64,000 nt of DNA from Nitrospira sp. (GCA_018242665.1 JAFEBL010000003.1:103060-167059), one strand, 5' to 3'. Numbered from the stretch's first letter, positions 25,950 through 39,381 are shown. Made by a program: numbers and translations. Notes: generated by a model not told the origin, from the letters alone.

Positions 25950-26582
25950 ATGAGGATGTGGCCCATCGCCGGCTTACTGACCTTCGTGCTGTTAGCCGCC
26001 TGCACGACCCCGCCGGAAATCAAACAAGCGCTCGCGGCCAAGGACCAGGCTTACGCCGAGAATGAACGGCTCATGCAGCAGTATCGTGAGCTGGTGAAGA
26101 ATATCAGCACGCGCCATCTGCAGTGGTACCGCTATGTCCAAACACGCCTCAAATTGGACTTGGCGATTCAATGGGCAACCACCAATCCTCGATCAGCAGA
26201 CGTTCCAGATGCCACCATGGCGGAAGACGATGCGGCAGTGCTCGGGAAAGACGTACTGCGGGTCATCAATATGATCCGCTTGAAACCCCTTCCGGAGCGC
26301 AAAGGGTCAACCGGCCAGCCGCTGTTTGCCGCCGGAGCTGGTGATATGAGTACCCTCGTTCAGCAGCTACCAGAGCTGATTGCTCAGGTTGAACAACGCG
26401 TGGCCGCCGACGCCCAAGCGCCCCAGGCCGTTGACCTGACCGCGTTTGATCATTACCGGACCAATGTCGAGGCGCTGCGGCGGATCAACGGCCTGATCAA
26501 GCGATACCTGGACATCGATGTCACCCTGAGCCCAGCTGAAGTCCAATCTTTGGCCGATGCAGTACAGACGGTGCGCCGATGA
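25950..26582 (+). CDS. Lipoprotein of unknown function (operon gene 1)
   Basis: A 210-aa protein with a lipoprotein signal (GLLTFVLLAACTT; lipobox LAAC, Cys20). The mature part is mostly helical, with a coiled-coil-like start (KQALAAKDQAYAENERLMQQ). I do not recognise the family. ATG 25950 follows CAGGAGG. The last four bases overlap an upstream in-frame ATG of the next gene, and the whole set to 29647 is tightly spaced on one strand, so co-transcription is likely. Confidence 0.75.
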   Translation: MRMWPIAGLLTFVLLAACTTPPEIKQALAAKDQAYAENERLMQQYRELVKNISTRHLQWYRYVQTRLKLDLAIQWATTNPRSADVPDATMAEDDAAVLGKDVLRVINMIRLKPLPERKGSTGQPLFAAGAGDMSTLVQQLPELIAQVEQRVAADAQAPQAVDLTAFDHYRTNVEALRRINGLIKRYLDIDVTLSPAEVQSLADAVQTVRR

Positions 26583-26617
26583 GGACCTTCGTCATCACTC
26601 GCCGGAAGGAGTCTTCC

Positions 26618-27328
26618 ATGGTCAGCCGACGCATGAACATGCTGTTACTCGCCCTGGGGTTATTCATGGCGACCGGGTGCCATTCGATCCACAGCAGCTC
26701 GGTCCGAGACCTCATTCAGCTGGAAGGGACGAAGATCGATGCCGCCCAGACGAATATCGATCTCTTTCAAAAGGAAACCGAGACGCGCATCAAATATTTG
26801 GAGCAAGCCCGGGCCGAGTTACACGAGGCCTTCAAATCCCTCCATATGCAGGAAACCAAACACCGCTTCGCCTTAGCGGCCTTCCGAAATCTGACCAATA
26901 GAAAAGGGGATGCGGCCTATGCGGCGGCCTACCTCACCGGCCTCATTTACATGGAAGATGTGCAGGGACTGGAGAAAGCCGTCTGGGATCAGTTTGAGGA
27001 AGACTTCTGCGGGCTGCGCGACACAGCCAATGCCCTCAACGACTCGTGGAAACAGACCGCCACGCTCCATGCTCAGGTACATCGATTTGCCAAACAATCA
27101 GCGTTGGCCTCGGTCGATCCGGAGTTCGTCACGGCACTGCTGAACCAAGCGCCCAATCGATCCGAGCAAATCATGGGGGTCCTGAACCATTCCCGTACGG
27201 TCAATGACGCCCTGGAAGAAGTGGTCGGTGCGCGCATTCTCCGCATCGGGGGACTCGATCGCGCCCAACGGTACACGGCTGACCTGGTGGAACTACTCGA
27301 CCGGCTCAAGAAGGATGACGGACAGTAA
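26618..27328 (+). CDS. Lipoprotein of unknown function (operon gene 2)
   Basis: A 236-aa protein with a lipoprotein-like signal (NMLLLALGLFMATGCHS; candidate Cys21). The mature part is predominantly helical, with a heptad-like region (LEGTKIDAAQTNIDLFQKET). ATG 26618 is chosen because it follows AAGGAG and starts the signal peptide; an upstream ATG at 26579 overlaps the previous stop but would bury the signal. No family recognised. It resembles gene 1 in size and helical content, which suggests the two work together. Confidence 0.7.
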   Translation: MVSRRMNMLLLALGLFMATGCHSIHSSSVRDLIQLEGTKIDAAQTNIDLFQKETETRIKYLEQARAELHEAFKSLHMQETKHRFALAAFRNLTNRKGDAAYAAAYLTGLIYMEDVQGLEKAVWDQFEEDFCGLRDTANALNDSWKQTATLHAQVHRFAKQSALASVDPEFVTALLNQAPNRSEQIMGVLNHSRTVNDALEEVVGARILRIGGLDRAQRYTADLVELLDRLKKDDGQ

Positions 27329-27339
27329 CGGAGGACGCT

Positions 27340-27861
27340 ATGAACCGCAGCTTTGAGGGAGTGGTCACTTTCCTCCGCGACAACGATAGCTTGTTGAAAC
27401 AGTTGATGGAGACGGCTGAGACCGCGACCACTGAGATTGAGCAACTGGCCACCCGCGTCGACCACGCTCGGGACGAAGCCCGAGTGTTGGTGGACCAATT
27501 GGGCTCGGTCGAGTTCAGCGTCGGACACCAGGATGAGACGAGAGTGAAGCAAACGGCGTTGCTGGAGGCTGTCACCGCCTTACGGAAGAAATTTGAAACC
27601 TATAAGAACGACCCGTTGCGCCGAGGCATTTATGCGGCGGAAATTTCGAATCTGTACCTGCAATTGGCCAACACGTTCAACAACGACACCGTGGCCCAGA
27701 TCGTCCCCTTTACCCAGGAAGAGATCGACGGCTACAAAGACTTGATGGAAAAGGCCATCCTGGACGCCGCCTCCCGGCAGAAGCGCGCCGCCGTGCTCAA
27801 GGCCGGGGTTCAGATTTCGCGCCTGGCACTGGGGCTGGCCGGCAAATTGGCGCTGGCTTAA
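27340..27861 (+). CDS. Helical protein of unknown function (operon gene 3)
   Basis: A 173-aa protein without a signal peptide or clear membrane helix, though its C terminus is hydrophobic (GVQISRLALGLAGKLALA). The N-terminal half is coiled-coil-like (ETATTEIEQLATRVDHARDE). It sits 11 bases after gene 2, with GGAGG before its ATG. I do not recognise it; from its position it may be a cytoplasmic or membrane-associated partner of the two lipoproteins. Confidence 0.65.
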   Translation: MNRSFEGVVTFLRDNDSLLKQLMETAETATTEIEQLATRVDHARDEARVLVDQLGSVEFSVGHQDETRVKQTALLEAVTALRKKFETYKNDPLRRGIYAAEISNLYLQLANTFNNDTVAQIVPFTQEEIDGYKDLMEKAILDAASRQKRAAVLKAGVQISRLALGLAGKLALA

Positions 27862-27883
27862 TACAGGGGGAACCTCACCCGTG

Positions 27884-28651
27884 ATGTGGAGATCGCTCGG
27901 ACTCGCTGCCATCCTCTGTTGTACCGGCTGCAGCCTCGACGCCTCGTCGCGCGGCCCATTCGGGCCGGAAGACCCCGAGACTGTTATTCCCAAACGCCCG
28001 CTGCCCGCCAACGTTCCGGTGAGACATGTGCTGGAGTTCTCGGCCGATGAATCTCCCGGACATGTCAAACCCAAGATGGCCGGAACCATCATGGATGCCG
28101 CCGTCAGTCGATCCTCCAGCGCCATCCCGCCGCTTTCGGCAACCGACATCGCCGCCTTGAGAAACACGGCGGAAGCCGACCCCCGTGTCATCGCGCTCCT
28201 CGGCCCCCGCTGGGGGTTTATCGAGGCCAATCTGGCACCACCGAAGGACAAAGGCTCGTTTGGTTGCTGCAGGACCAGCGCACGATTCTCCAAACTCACG
28301 TACTTTAGCTATAGCCACAATGTCGCGATCGACGTCCGCCTGAAGGACGGCTCCGTCTTGGAGGTTTCCCGAGCCGAAGGATATCTCCCTCCGGAAGGGC
28401 CACAGGATGTGGCGCGAGGAATCGAACTGGCGCGTGCGGACCAACGCCTCGCGGGCAAAGTACAGGACCTCCAAGGCCATGGGCTACTGATGCAACCAGA
28501 CCGCGGATTTTTCAAGAATGATCCGGGTTATGCCCATCGGGTCATCTGGATTACGTTTTCGCAGGGAGTGGGTGGAGACCCGAAGTACTGGGCCCAGGTC
28601 GACCTGACGGATGACCGTGTATTAGACGCAGGCGACGAACCCCCTCGGTAA
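27884..28651 (+). CDS. Probable lipoprotein of unknown function (operon gene 4)
   Basis: A 255-aa protein with a short hydrophobic start ending in cysteines (LGLAAILCCTGCS), consistent with a lipoprotein signal. The mature part has a Cys pair (FGCCRTSARFSKLTYFSYSH) and a region of beta character towards the C terminus. GTG at 27881 directly precedes the chosen ATG; both fit the AGGGGGAA ribosome site. No family recognised. Confidence 0.65.
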   Translation: MWRSLGLAAILCCTGCSLDASSRGPFGPEDPETVIPKRPLPANVPVRHVLEFSADESPGHVKPKMAGTIMDAAVSRSSSAIPPLSATDIAALRNTAEADPRVIALLGPRWGFIEANLAPPKDKGSFGCCRTSARFSKLTYFSYSHNVAIDVRLKDGSVLEVSRAEGYLPPEGPQDVARGIELARADQRLAGKVQDLQGHGLLMQPDRGFFKNDPGYAHRVIWITFSQGVGGDPKYWAQVDLTDDRVLDAGDEPPR

Positions 28652-28669
28652 GACCGGAAAGGAGAGCCA

Positions 28670-29647
28670 ATGAAGCCTGTTGTAGGAGCCCTCCTGCTGT
28701 TCTGTCTAGCGACTGCGCCTGGTCTCGGTTTTGCGCAGTCTTCCTCGGAACACATCGATTGGGAACGCTGGAGCTTTGACTACGAGGTTCGAGACAATAC
28801 CGGTCTGGCCCTTCGACATGTCACCTACGACGGCGAGCTGGTCCTGGGCAAGGCCAGTATGCCGGTCCTGCGCGTCAAATATGTGAAGGAACGCGTCTGG
28901 TGGAATCCCTTCACCTGGTTCGGATCCCGCGCCGACAGCGGCCGCTGCGGCCCGTTCCAAGATCGACTGCGCTGGCAGGATTTAGTCCCGATCGTCAATT
29001 GCGGCAATGACAAGCTCTGCGTGGAAAGCTCCACATTGAACGGCACCAAATGGCTGGAACTTGGCATCTATGCGCGGATCGGCGAGTACCACATTTACCA
29101 ATCCTGGCATCTGTCCGACGACGGCGAGATCCGGCCGGTCATCCAGAGCCGGGGGCTGTCCTGCAATACCGACCACATTCACCATCCCTACTGGCGATTC
29201 GACTTCGACGTCGACGGCAACGGGATGGACCAGGTGTTTGTGCATGACGACGGAGGCGCCGACCGGGGTTGGGGCCCTGGATGGACCAAGTACCTGAACG
29301 AACGCAACGACGTGAAAGTGCCAGCCACGCACCGGAGCTGGTTCATTCGCGATCAACCGACCGGGCACGGCGTCTGGCTCCTCCCCGGGGAGGGGTATGC
29401 TCCGCTCAAGGACGATGGGGAGCGAAATGCATTTGCCGATCTTGACGTGGCCATCCGACGCGCCAACCCGGACGAGGATCTCCCCTGGGTGTTCGGCGCA
29501 CGTGGACAACTCGGGTATGACGAAGACAACCAGGGCGTGCAGGAGCAAGACGTCGTGGTCTGGTACGTGGCGCATCTTCCGCATATGGCCGCCTTGGGTC
29601 CGACCAAGTGGCTGACTCTGGGGCCGACCCTGAAAATTCAACGCTGA
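28670..29647 (+). CDS. Exported protein resembling the copper amine oxidase C-terminal domain
   Basis: A 325-aa protein with a signal peptide (VVGALLLFCLATAPGLGFAQ). The segment YHIYQSWHLSDDGEIRPVIQ followed by HIHHPYWRFDFDVDGNG, and the end DVVVWYVAHLPHMAALGPTK, resemble the beta-sandwich domain of copper amine oxidases, including a His-x-His pair near a strand. The TPQ precursor motif (Asn-Tyr-Asp/Glu) is absent; there is no Asn-Tyr pair in the protein. It may bind metal without being an oxidase. Start ATG 28670 follows AAAGGAGAG. It is the last gene of the operon. Confidence 0.55.
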   Translation: MKPVVGALLLFCLATAPGLGFAQSSSEHIDWERWSFDYEVRDNTGLALRHVTYDGELVLGKASMPVLRVKYVKERVWWNPFTWFGSRADSGRCGPFQDRLRWQDLVPIVNCGNDKLCVESSTLNGTKWLELGIYARIGEYHIYQSWHLSDDGEIRPVIQSRGLSCNTDHIHHPYWRFDFDVDGNGMDQVFVHDDGGADRGWGPGWTKYLNERNDVKVPATHRSWFIRDQPTGHGVWLLPGEGYAPLKDDGERNAFADLDVAIRRANPDEDLPWVFGARGQLGYDEDNQGVQEQDVVVWYVAHLPHMAALGPTKWLTLGPTLKIQR

Positions 29648-29735
29648 TCGGTAATTCGTGGTTCCCCCCGGCTCTTTGCCTCGCCACCTCAACAGCCTTC
29701 CTCCCCGTTGCGGTTCATACCTTAGGCACTCTATA

Positions 29736-29755
29736 CTAGGTGCAGGTTGCCCTAG
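29736..29755. promoter_or_regulatory. 20-bp imperfect palindrome upstream of the LuxR gene
   Basis: CTAGG-N10-CCTAG, 20 bp in total, lies about 135 bases before the LuxR start. The length and the outer CT...AG match the general shape of a lux-type box, so it could serve autoregulation. The inner part is not symmetrical, which keeps confidence low. Confidence 0.3.
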
Positions 29756-29889
29756 ATCCGGTTCATTCGGTAGCGGTACAATCAGCCGTTCCCACAATGA
29801 TACAGATGCCTCAACATGGACCAGACCAGAATTTCTGAGCGCGAGGGGCACCATCCTATTGCCATACGCGTGCAGAGGAGAGCTGTGGC

Positions 29890-30684
29890 ATGAACCAGCC
29901 GGGATTGTCTGCAAAGGAATTTCAGCGACTCGGCGAAATCATGTATGACGCTCGCTCCGTGAATCGAAGCGAAGGCGTGTGGAAACTCGTCTCCGCCCTC
30001 CAGCAAGTTGTCCCCTATGAATTTTCCGGATGCGGTGGAGTAGACCTGCTCCACGGGATCGATCCGGATCTTGGGCATTCCACGTATCCCCGGGAATTTT
30101 GCCAACTCTATATGGGCCAGGGACTGGCGGCAGACCCTGCCGTAAACCGGTTGATCACCTCTGGACAGTCCGTCACATCCAGCGCCGACGAACCGGCGTT
30201 TTCCGAACCCAAAGACATCACCTCGCTCAAAATGGATTTCGGCATCAAGACCTGCCTGTCAGCCGGCGTGCGTGGGGAGCAAGGCGCCTGTTCCTATTTC
30301 GCCTTCAGTAACTTTGACGCCAAGCACATGGACAAATTGCGCCTGCTGCTCGACATCCTCACTCCGCACTTCCACTTAAGCTACATGCGATGCACTTCGA
30401 CATGGAGTCCCAAACGGCCGCCTCAACCGGCTACCCTATTAAGCAAGCGCGAGGAAGAAATTCTTCGATGGGTGGCGGCGGGTAAAACGAATTGGGAAGT
30501 TTCCGTCATCCTCAAGGTCAGTTTGAATACGGTGAAGTTCCACCTCAAGAATATTTTCCAGAAAATCGGAGTCGAGAATCGATGGAGTGCGATCGCTTAC
30601 TGGCAAACCGGCGAACAACATCGACCCGTCTCCTCACCGCCCAGTGACGATCGTTCGCCTTCAGATTCCAACCGCGCAGGCTAA
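29890..30684 (+). CDS. LuxR-family transcriptional regulator with autoinducer-binding-like domain
   Basis: A 264-aa protein. The N-terminal half resembles the autoinducer-binding domain: Tyr74 and the Asp82-Pro83 pair (LYMGQGLAADPAV) sit in the positions of conserved ligand-pocket residues, but the usual tryptophans are not obvious. The C-terminal LuxR helix-turn-helix is clear (LSKREEEILRWVAAGKTNWE, then VSLNTVKFHLKNIFQKIG, about residues 180-225). No luxI is in the window, so this would be a LuxR solo or would answer a different signal. A lux-box-like palindrome lies 69 bases after its stop, before the next operon. Confidence 0.8.
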   Translation: MNQPGLSAKEFQRLGEIMYDARSVNRSEGVWKLVSALQQVVPYEFSGCGGVDLLHGIDPDLGHSTYPREFCQLYMGQGLAADPAVNRLITSGQSVTSSADEPAFSEPKDITSLKMDFGIKTCLSAGVRGEQGACSYFAFSNFDAKHMDKLRLLLDILTPHFHLSYMRCTSTWSPKRPPQPATLLSKREEEILRWVAAGKTNWEVSVILKVSLNTVKFHLKNIFQKIGVENRWSAIAYWQTGEQHRPVSSPPSDDRSPSDSNRAG

Positions 30685-30752
30685 GTCGTACTTTGCCCGT
30701 CGCATCGATCGCCGTTTCCGCCCTCACAAGATAACTCCGGACAATTACCCCG

Positions 30753-30770
30753 CCTACCCCGACGGGTAGG
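30753..30770. promoter_or_regulatory. Lux-box-like 18-bp perfect palindrome before the nitroreductase-like/ketosynthase genes
   Basis: CCTACCC-CGAC-GGGTAGG is perfectly symmetrical and fits the CT-N12-AG pattern of LuxR-type binding sites. It lies 132 bases before the ATG at 30902 and just downstream of the LuxR gene, so it is the natural candidate operator for that regulator. As RNA it would form only a short hairpin with no T-run, which argues against a terminator. Confidence 0.5.
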
Positions 30771-30901
30771 TGACTCCTTTCCACACCTCTCGTAGATTCT
30801 AGCCAAGCAACATCACGCCTGGTATGGCGTGCCAGTACCACCGTTATTGAACACCGGACCAGGGCCGAATAGCCCTAGGAAAACCCGGAAGGAGAGGCCC
30901 T

Positions 30902-32173
30902 ATGAAGCAGCTCGCCACACAGTCTGCAGCCATGGACGCCACATGCACGTTACTCGACCTCCTACAACAACGGAAAACCCGTCGCTTCGGCCTTGGGATG
31001 ACCCTGCCAGGCGGTCCCCTCCAGTATACAAGTCACCATGAACCGGTTCCCCTCAGCCAGGAAGAGGAACGGTATTTAATTTATGCGGCGATCGGCCGGT
31101 CAGGCCGGAATCTGGGTGATATGCACTTCGTTGGACGACCCGGCGCGAGCGAAGGTCAAGGCAATGCGCTGATGAACTTCCGCAGCCGTACCGTCCCCAG
31201 CCCCTGTTCCGCCCAAACCACGCAACTGTTTTACACCAACGACGAGGGCGTCTTTTTCGTCGCCGACGCGGCGGGCCCCGATCATCCCTGGGATCTGGAT
31301 ATCGTGCAATTGCATGACTCCAGGCTGGACATCCCCCGCGACGTGCCGTTCATGCTGCCGTTCAACCAGTGGTATACGAATCGTCCCGGCACCACCCTCT
31401 TCTTCCCGGTCACCAATATCGCATTGCTGTACCTGAATTTGCTCCTGATGATGTTCAGCGAGGAGACGGGCTATTTCATCGTCGATACCGATAACGGCAA
31501 CGCTGGCTGCGGCCTCGATGCGTTCCGGAAGAGCGCGGGTGGACATCTCCACGACGATCTCAAGGCGCGTCGGATGTTCAGTTTGCGCGAGCTCGACGCG
31601 GCCATTTGCGAAACCGCGATTCAGGAACAGGGCATCATCTGCGAGCATATTTCCTTGATGCAGCAGGCATTGGGTCTCGGCGGGGGAATTCAGAGCGTAG
31701 GGAGCGGTCGCCATCTCCTAGGCATGGAACCGCATATCTATCCGGGGCTGGGGTTCCAGTTCGTCGTCCCGCCCGGCAAGCCGATGCGGGCCAATCCGGT
31801 CGGCATACCGGGGCTGTGGGAAGGCCCGACTCCACCCTTCGTGTCATCGATGAAAGAGGCCGTCACCCAACTGGTGGCCAGCAAATTCGGACCGGACGGC
31901 ACGTTCAGGAAACCTCATGAACAGGCCTGGAGCAAACCGGCCGCCGCACAAGAGGTTCCGGGCCATTCCCCGCGCGCCATTGAGGCCACCATCGCGTTTG
32001 CCGACTATGTGCTCGCCACCTACGGGCGGTTTCCGGCGCACGCGGACGCCTGTAAATCCGTCGTGGCCTGCCAAACCCATCACCTGGACGAAGACTTTTA
32101 CGCGAGGTTCTATCCTGACGCTCCTCTGCCGGAGGCGCACCGTGAACACATGCATACGTGGCATTCACATTGA
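30902..32173 (+). CDS. Nitroreductase-like protein of unknown function
   Basis: A 423-aa cytoplasmic protein. The start (LLDLLQQRKTRRFGLGM) and the later segment EHISLMQQALGLGGGIQSVG resemble, respectively, the FMN-contacting RRS/R motif and the central helix of nitroreductase-fold enzymes. The remainder (for example HDDLKARRMFSLRELDAAIC) I cannot place. It is therefore a tentative fold assignment and the substrate is unknown. ATG 30902 follows GAAGGAGAGG at good spacing. The ketosynthase gene follows after 41 bases, so the pair are probably one transcript. Confidence 0.5.
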   Translation: MKQLATQSAAMDATCTLLDLLQQRKTRRFGLGMTLPGGPLQYTSHHEPVPLSQEEERYLIYAAIGRSGRNLGDMHFVGRPGASEGQGNALMNFRSRTVPSPCSAQTTQLFYTNDEGVFFVADAAGPDHPWDLDIVQLHDSRLDIPRDVPFMLPFNQWYTNRPGTTLFFPVTNIALLYLNLLLMMFSEETGYFIVDTDNGNAGCGLDAFRKSAGGHLHDDLKARRMFSLRELDAAICETAIQEQGIICEHISLMQQALGLGGGIQSVGSGRHLLGMEPHIYPGLGFQFVVPPGKPMRANPVGIPGLWEGPTPPFVSSMKEAVTQLVASKFGPDGTFRKPHEQAWSKPAAAQEVPGHSPRAIEATIAFADYVLATYGRFPAHADACKSVVACQTHHLDEDFYARFYPDAPLPEAHREHMHTWHSH

Positions 32174-32214
32174 CGACATACATTTTCACGCTCTTACGAG
32201 CACAGGAGGGTACC

Positions 32215-33540
32215 ATGACACCACAGACCTCTCGTCGAGTCGTCATCACCGGCATGGGAGTGATTTCCCCGTTGGGTTGCACCGTCGATCTCTTTTGGCA
32301 TCTGTTGAGCCGGGGGGAAAGCGCGGTGAAGCCGATCACGTCCTTCGACACATCTCCCTTTCAAGCCTGCCTTGCCGCTGAAGTGCGGGATTTCGATCCC
32401 GAGGACTTTTTGCATCGTAAACAGGCTCGCCGCATGGGACGGGCAACTCAGTTCGCCGTCGCCAGCGCCATGATGGCGGCGCGTGATTCCGGGATCAATC
32501 TGGAACAGGAAGACCGGGGCGCCATCGGCATCAGCATCGGCACCTCTATCGGCGGCATGAAAGAAGCGTTTGAATTCCACGATGCGGCGAGACTGAACGC
32601 CTATGAGCGAGTCAATCCCTTTACAATGGGAATGACCTTCCCAAATGCGATCTCCTCCGAAGTGGCCATCGTCCTGGGGCTGCATGGTCCCTGCGAAACC
32701 TACTCCATCGGATGTTCTTCGACGGCAAATGCCATCGGACGCGCGTATGAATGGATCAAGTCGGGACAGTCCTCACTCGTCGTGGCGGGTGGAACGGAAG
32801 CGCCGCTACATCCCAGCGTGTACGCCGCCATGAACGCCGGGCGGGCCCTAGCGCCGGATGAACGCGGCACGATTCGCAACCTTCCACGGCCTTTCGATAA
32901 AACCCGATGCGGCATGGTGTTGGGCGAAGGAGCCGGTTGCTTCATCCTGGAAGACTATGAGCATGCCCGTGCGCGAGGGGCCAAAATGTATGCCGAACTC
33001 GAGGGCTGGGGGTTTACCTGCGATGCCCATTCGATGGTGAAAGCCGCCTGTACAGGGCAAGAACAGCAACGGGCGGCCCGCCTGGCGCTCTCGACTGCCC
33101 ATTGGTTTCCTGAAGAGGTGGACTATGTGAATGCCTGTGGGCTCGGAACCATGGAGTTGGACGCGATCGAAACACACACGGTGAAGCAAGTCTTGGGTGA
33201 CCATGCCTACCGGGTGCCGGTCAGTTCCTTCAAAGCGGCGTTGGGCCATGCCTTCGCGGCCAGCGGAGCCTTTCAACTGATTGGAACCGCGAAAGCGATG
33301 GAGCATCAGTTCATTCCCCCCACCCTGAATCTGACGACCCCGGATCCAACTTGCGATTTGGATTACGTCTCAGGAAGCGGGCGCGCGGTGCACGTCAATC
33401 GCGCCCTGATCAACAGTTTTGGATTCGGCGGCAAGAATATCGTGCTCGCGCTGTCACGCGTGAATGTCGGCATCGCCGACACCGGTTCAGCACGAGCAAT
33501 CCCGGGATACAGCATGAACCAGCTGGCAGGAGTGTCCTAA
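32215..33540 (+). CDS. Beta-ketoacyl synthase (FabF-like) with altered catalytic histidine
   Basis: A 441-aa thiolase-fold condensing enzyme. The nucleophile Cys167 (YSIGCSSTANAIG), Lys340 and His345 (SSFKAALGH) and the C-terminal NSFGFGGKN are present at the same spacing as in FabF. However, the first catalytic histidine (AHGTST in FabF, His304) is replaced: the motif reads VNACGLGT with Cys308. In FabF that residue is needed for decarboxylating malonyl-ACP, so this enzyme may condense without decarboxylation, act as an acyltransferase or be non-catalytic. ATG 32215 follows CAGGAGGG. It is not in a fatty-acid gene set; its neighbours are signalling genes. Confidence 0.85.
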   Translation: MTPQTSRRVVITGMGVISPLGCTVDLFWHLLSRGESAVKPITSFDTSPFQACLAAEVRDFDPEDFLHRKQARRMGRATQFAVASAMMAARDSGINLEQEDRGAIGISIGTSIGGMKEAFEFHDAARLNAYERVNPFTMGMTFPNAISSEVAIVLGLHGPCETYSIGCSSTANAIGRAYEWIKSGQSSLVVAGGTEAPLHPSVYAAMNAGRALAPDERGTIRNLPRPFDKTRCGMVLGEGAGCFILEDYEHARARGAKMYAELEGWGFTCDAHSMVKAACTGQEQQRAARLALSTAHWFPEEVDYVNACGLGTMELDAIETHTVKQVLGDHAYRVPVSSFKAALGHAFAASGAFQLIGTAKAMEHQFIPPTLNLTTPDPTCDLDYVSGSGRAVHVNRALINSFGFGGKNIVLALSRVNVGIADTGSARAIPGYSMNQLAGVS

Positions 33541-33594
33541 GCCAACATCATGCATGACCGTCATGACAGCCTTCTCTGCGTCGTACACAAGTGG

Positions 33595-33635
33595 GCCGGT
33601 GCGGCCTTTCCGCCAAGGGGCGGAGCCGCACCGGC
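33595..33635 (+). other. Strong hairpin after the ketosynthase gene
   Basis: GCCGGTGCGG (33595-33604) pairs perfectly with CCGCACCGGC (33626-33635), and CCGCC/GGCGG pairs inside around AAGG. It follows the ketosynthase stop by 55 bases. There is no T-run, so it may slow decay of the upstream message or separate it from the regulator gene at 33786. A second palindrome, CATGAC-C-GTCATG, lies at 33553-33565. Confidence 0.5.
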
Positions 33636-33785
33636 ACCGCGCAGTCGGAGGCGCAGACGGGCTCGAGCAGGGTGGAGACCGGCCATGATGCGCGTGGTCA
33701 TCATCATCGAAGGCGACCCGACGCATCGGCACACAGATACAACAGACTTACAAGGCATCCATCCACACTTATGAGAGAATCGACC

Positions 33786-34442
33786 ATGAACGAACTAGAG
33801 CACACCCCGACCAGGGTGTTTGTCATCAACCCCCAGGAACTTGTCCGAGTCGGCATGCGCGCCCTCCTGAACTCCGTTCCCGACTTTCGCATCGTCGGAG
33901 AAGCGCCCTCGCGGGCCGAGGCGCTCCCACTGGTGCTTCAACAGCAACCGGACATTGTCATCGTGGACCTCCGCGTCCAAGACGGCACAGGCATCGAAAC
34001 GGCCAAAGAAATTTTGTCCCATCTTCCGGCCACGCGCCTGCTGTTCCTGGCCGACACGCTCAACGACACCATCCTGCTCTCTGCCGTGGCCACCGGCGCG
34101 CACGGATACGTCTTGCAGGATGCCGGAGCGGAGACACTCTTACATGCATTGCGCAGCATCACCAAGGGGCAAGCGTATCTCGACCCAGGCGTGACGCGGC
34201 ATACCTTTGCCTATCTCCGCAAGGTGGCCGATCGAGAACCAGAACGCGGCCGACATCTGCTCTCACCGCAGGAACGGCGCCTCCTTCCCCTCATTGCGCA
34301 GGGAAAGACCAACAAGGAGATCGCCGCCGAATTGGGCTTGAGCGATAAAACCGTGAAGAACTATCTGGCGAATGTCTATTCCAAGTTGCACCTGACCAGG
34401 AGGTCTCAGGCCGCGGCGTTTTACCTCAAGACGATCCCGTAG
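33786..34442 (+). CDS. LuxR-type response regulator with degenerate receiver domain
   Basis: A 218-aa protein: receiver domain (about 8-125) and LuxR helix-turn-helix (about 155-215; LSPQERRLLPLIAQGKTNKE). The phosphoacceptor Asp61 (VIVDLRVQDG) remains, but the acidic pair is missing (VFVINPQE where VDDH is usual), the Thr/Ser switch is Ala89 and the invariant Lys is Gln111 (GYVLQDA). Phosphorylation as in normal receivers is therefore unlikely, and it may respond to a ligand or a protein partner. An in-frame ATG at 33771 is the alternative start. The DNA-binding domain closely resembles that of the regulator at 47760. Confidence 0.88.
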   Translation: MNELEHTPTRVFVINPQELVRVGMRALLNSVPDFRIVGEAPSRAEALPLVLQQQPDIVIVDLRVQDGTGIETAKEILSHLPATRLLFLADTLNDTILLSAVATGAHGYVLQDAGAETLLHALRSITKGQAYLDPGVTRHTFAYLRKVADREPERGRHLLSPQERRLLPLIAQGKTNKEIAAELGLSDKTVKNYLANVYSKLHLTRRSQAAAFYLKTIP

Positions 34443-34545
34443 GGAAGATCTCGCCGCCCGCACGGCGGCACATGCTTAAGTTCCCCACTCCGGAGTCCGA
34501 CAGAGTACCGACACACTCCGTCGCCCTCTCGGAACCAGCTCGAGC

Positions 34546-39381
<4,836 letters not shown>

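Noticed and set aside
30753-30770. Reading the CCTACCC/GGGTAGG palindrome as an intrinsic terminator of the LuxR gene
   Set aside because: The hairpin has no T-run and lies nearer to the next operon; an operator fits better.
33650-33680. Possible fourth copy of the structured repeat near GCGCAGTCGGAGG
   Set aside because: Only about 13 bases match the end of copy 1; the core and the paired arms are missing.
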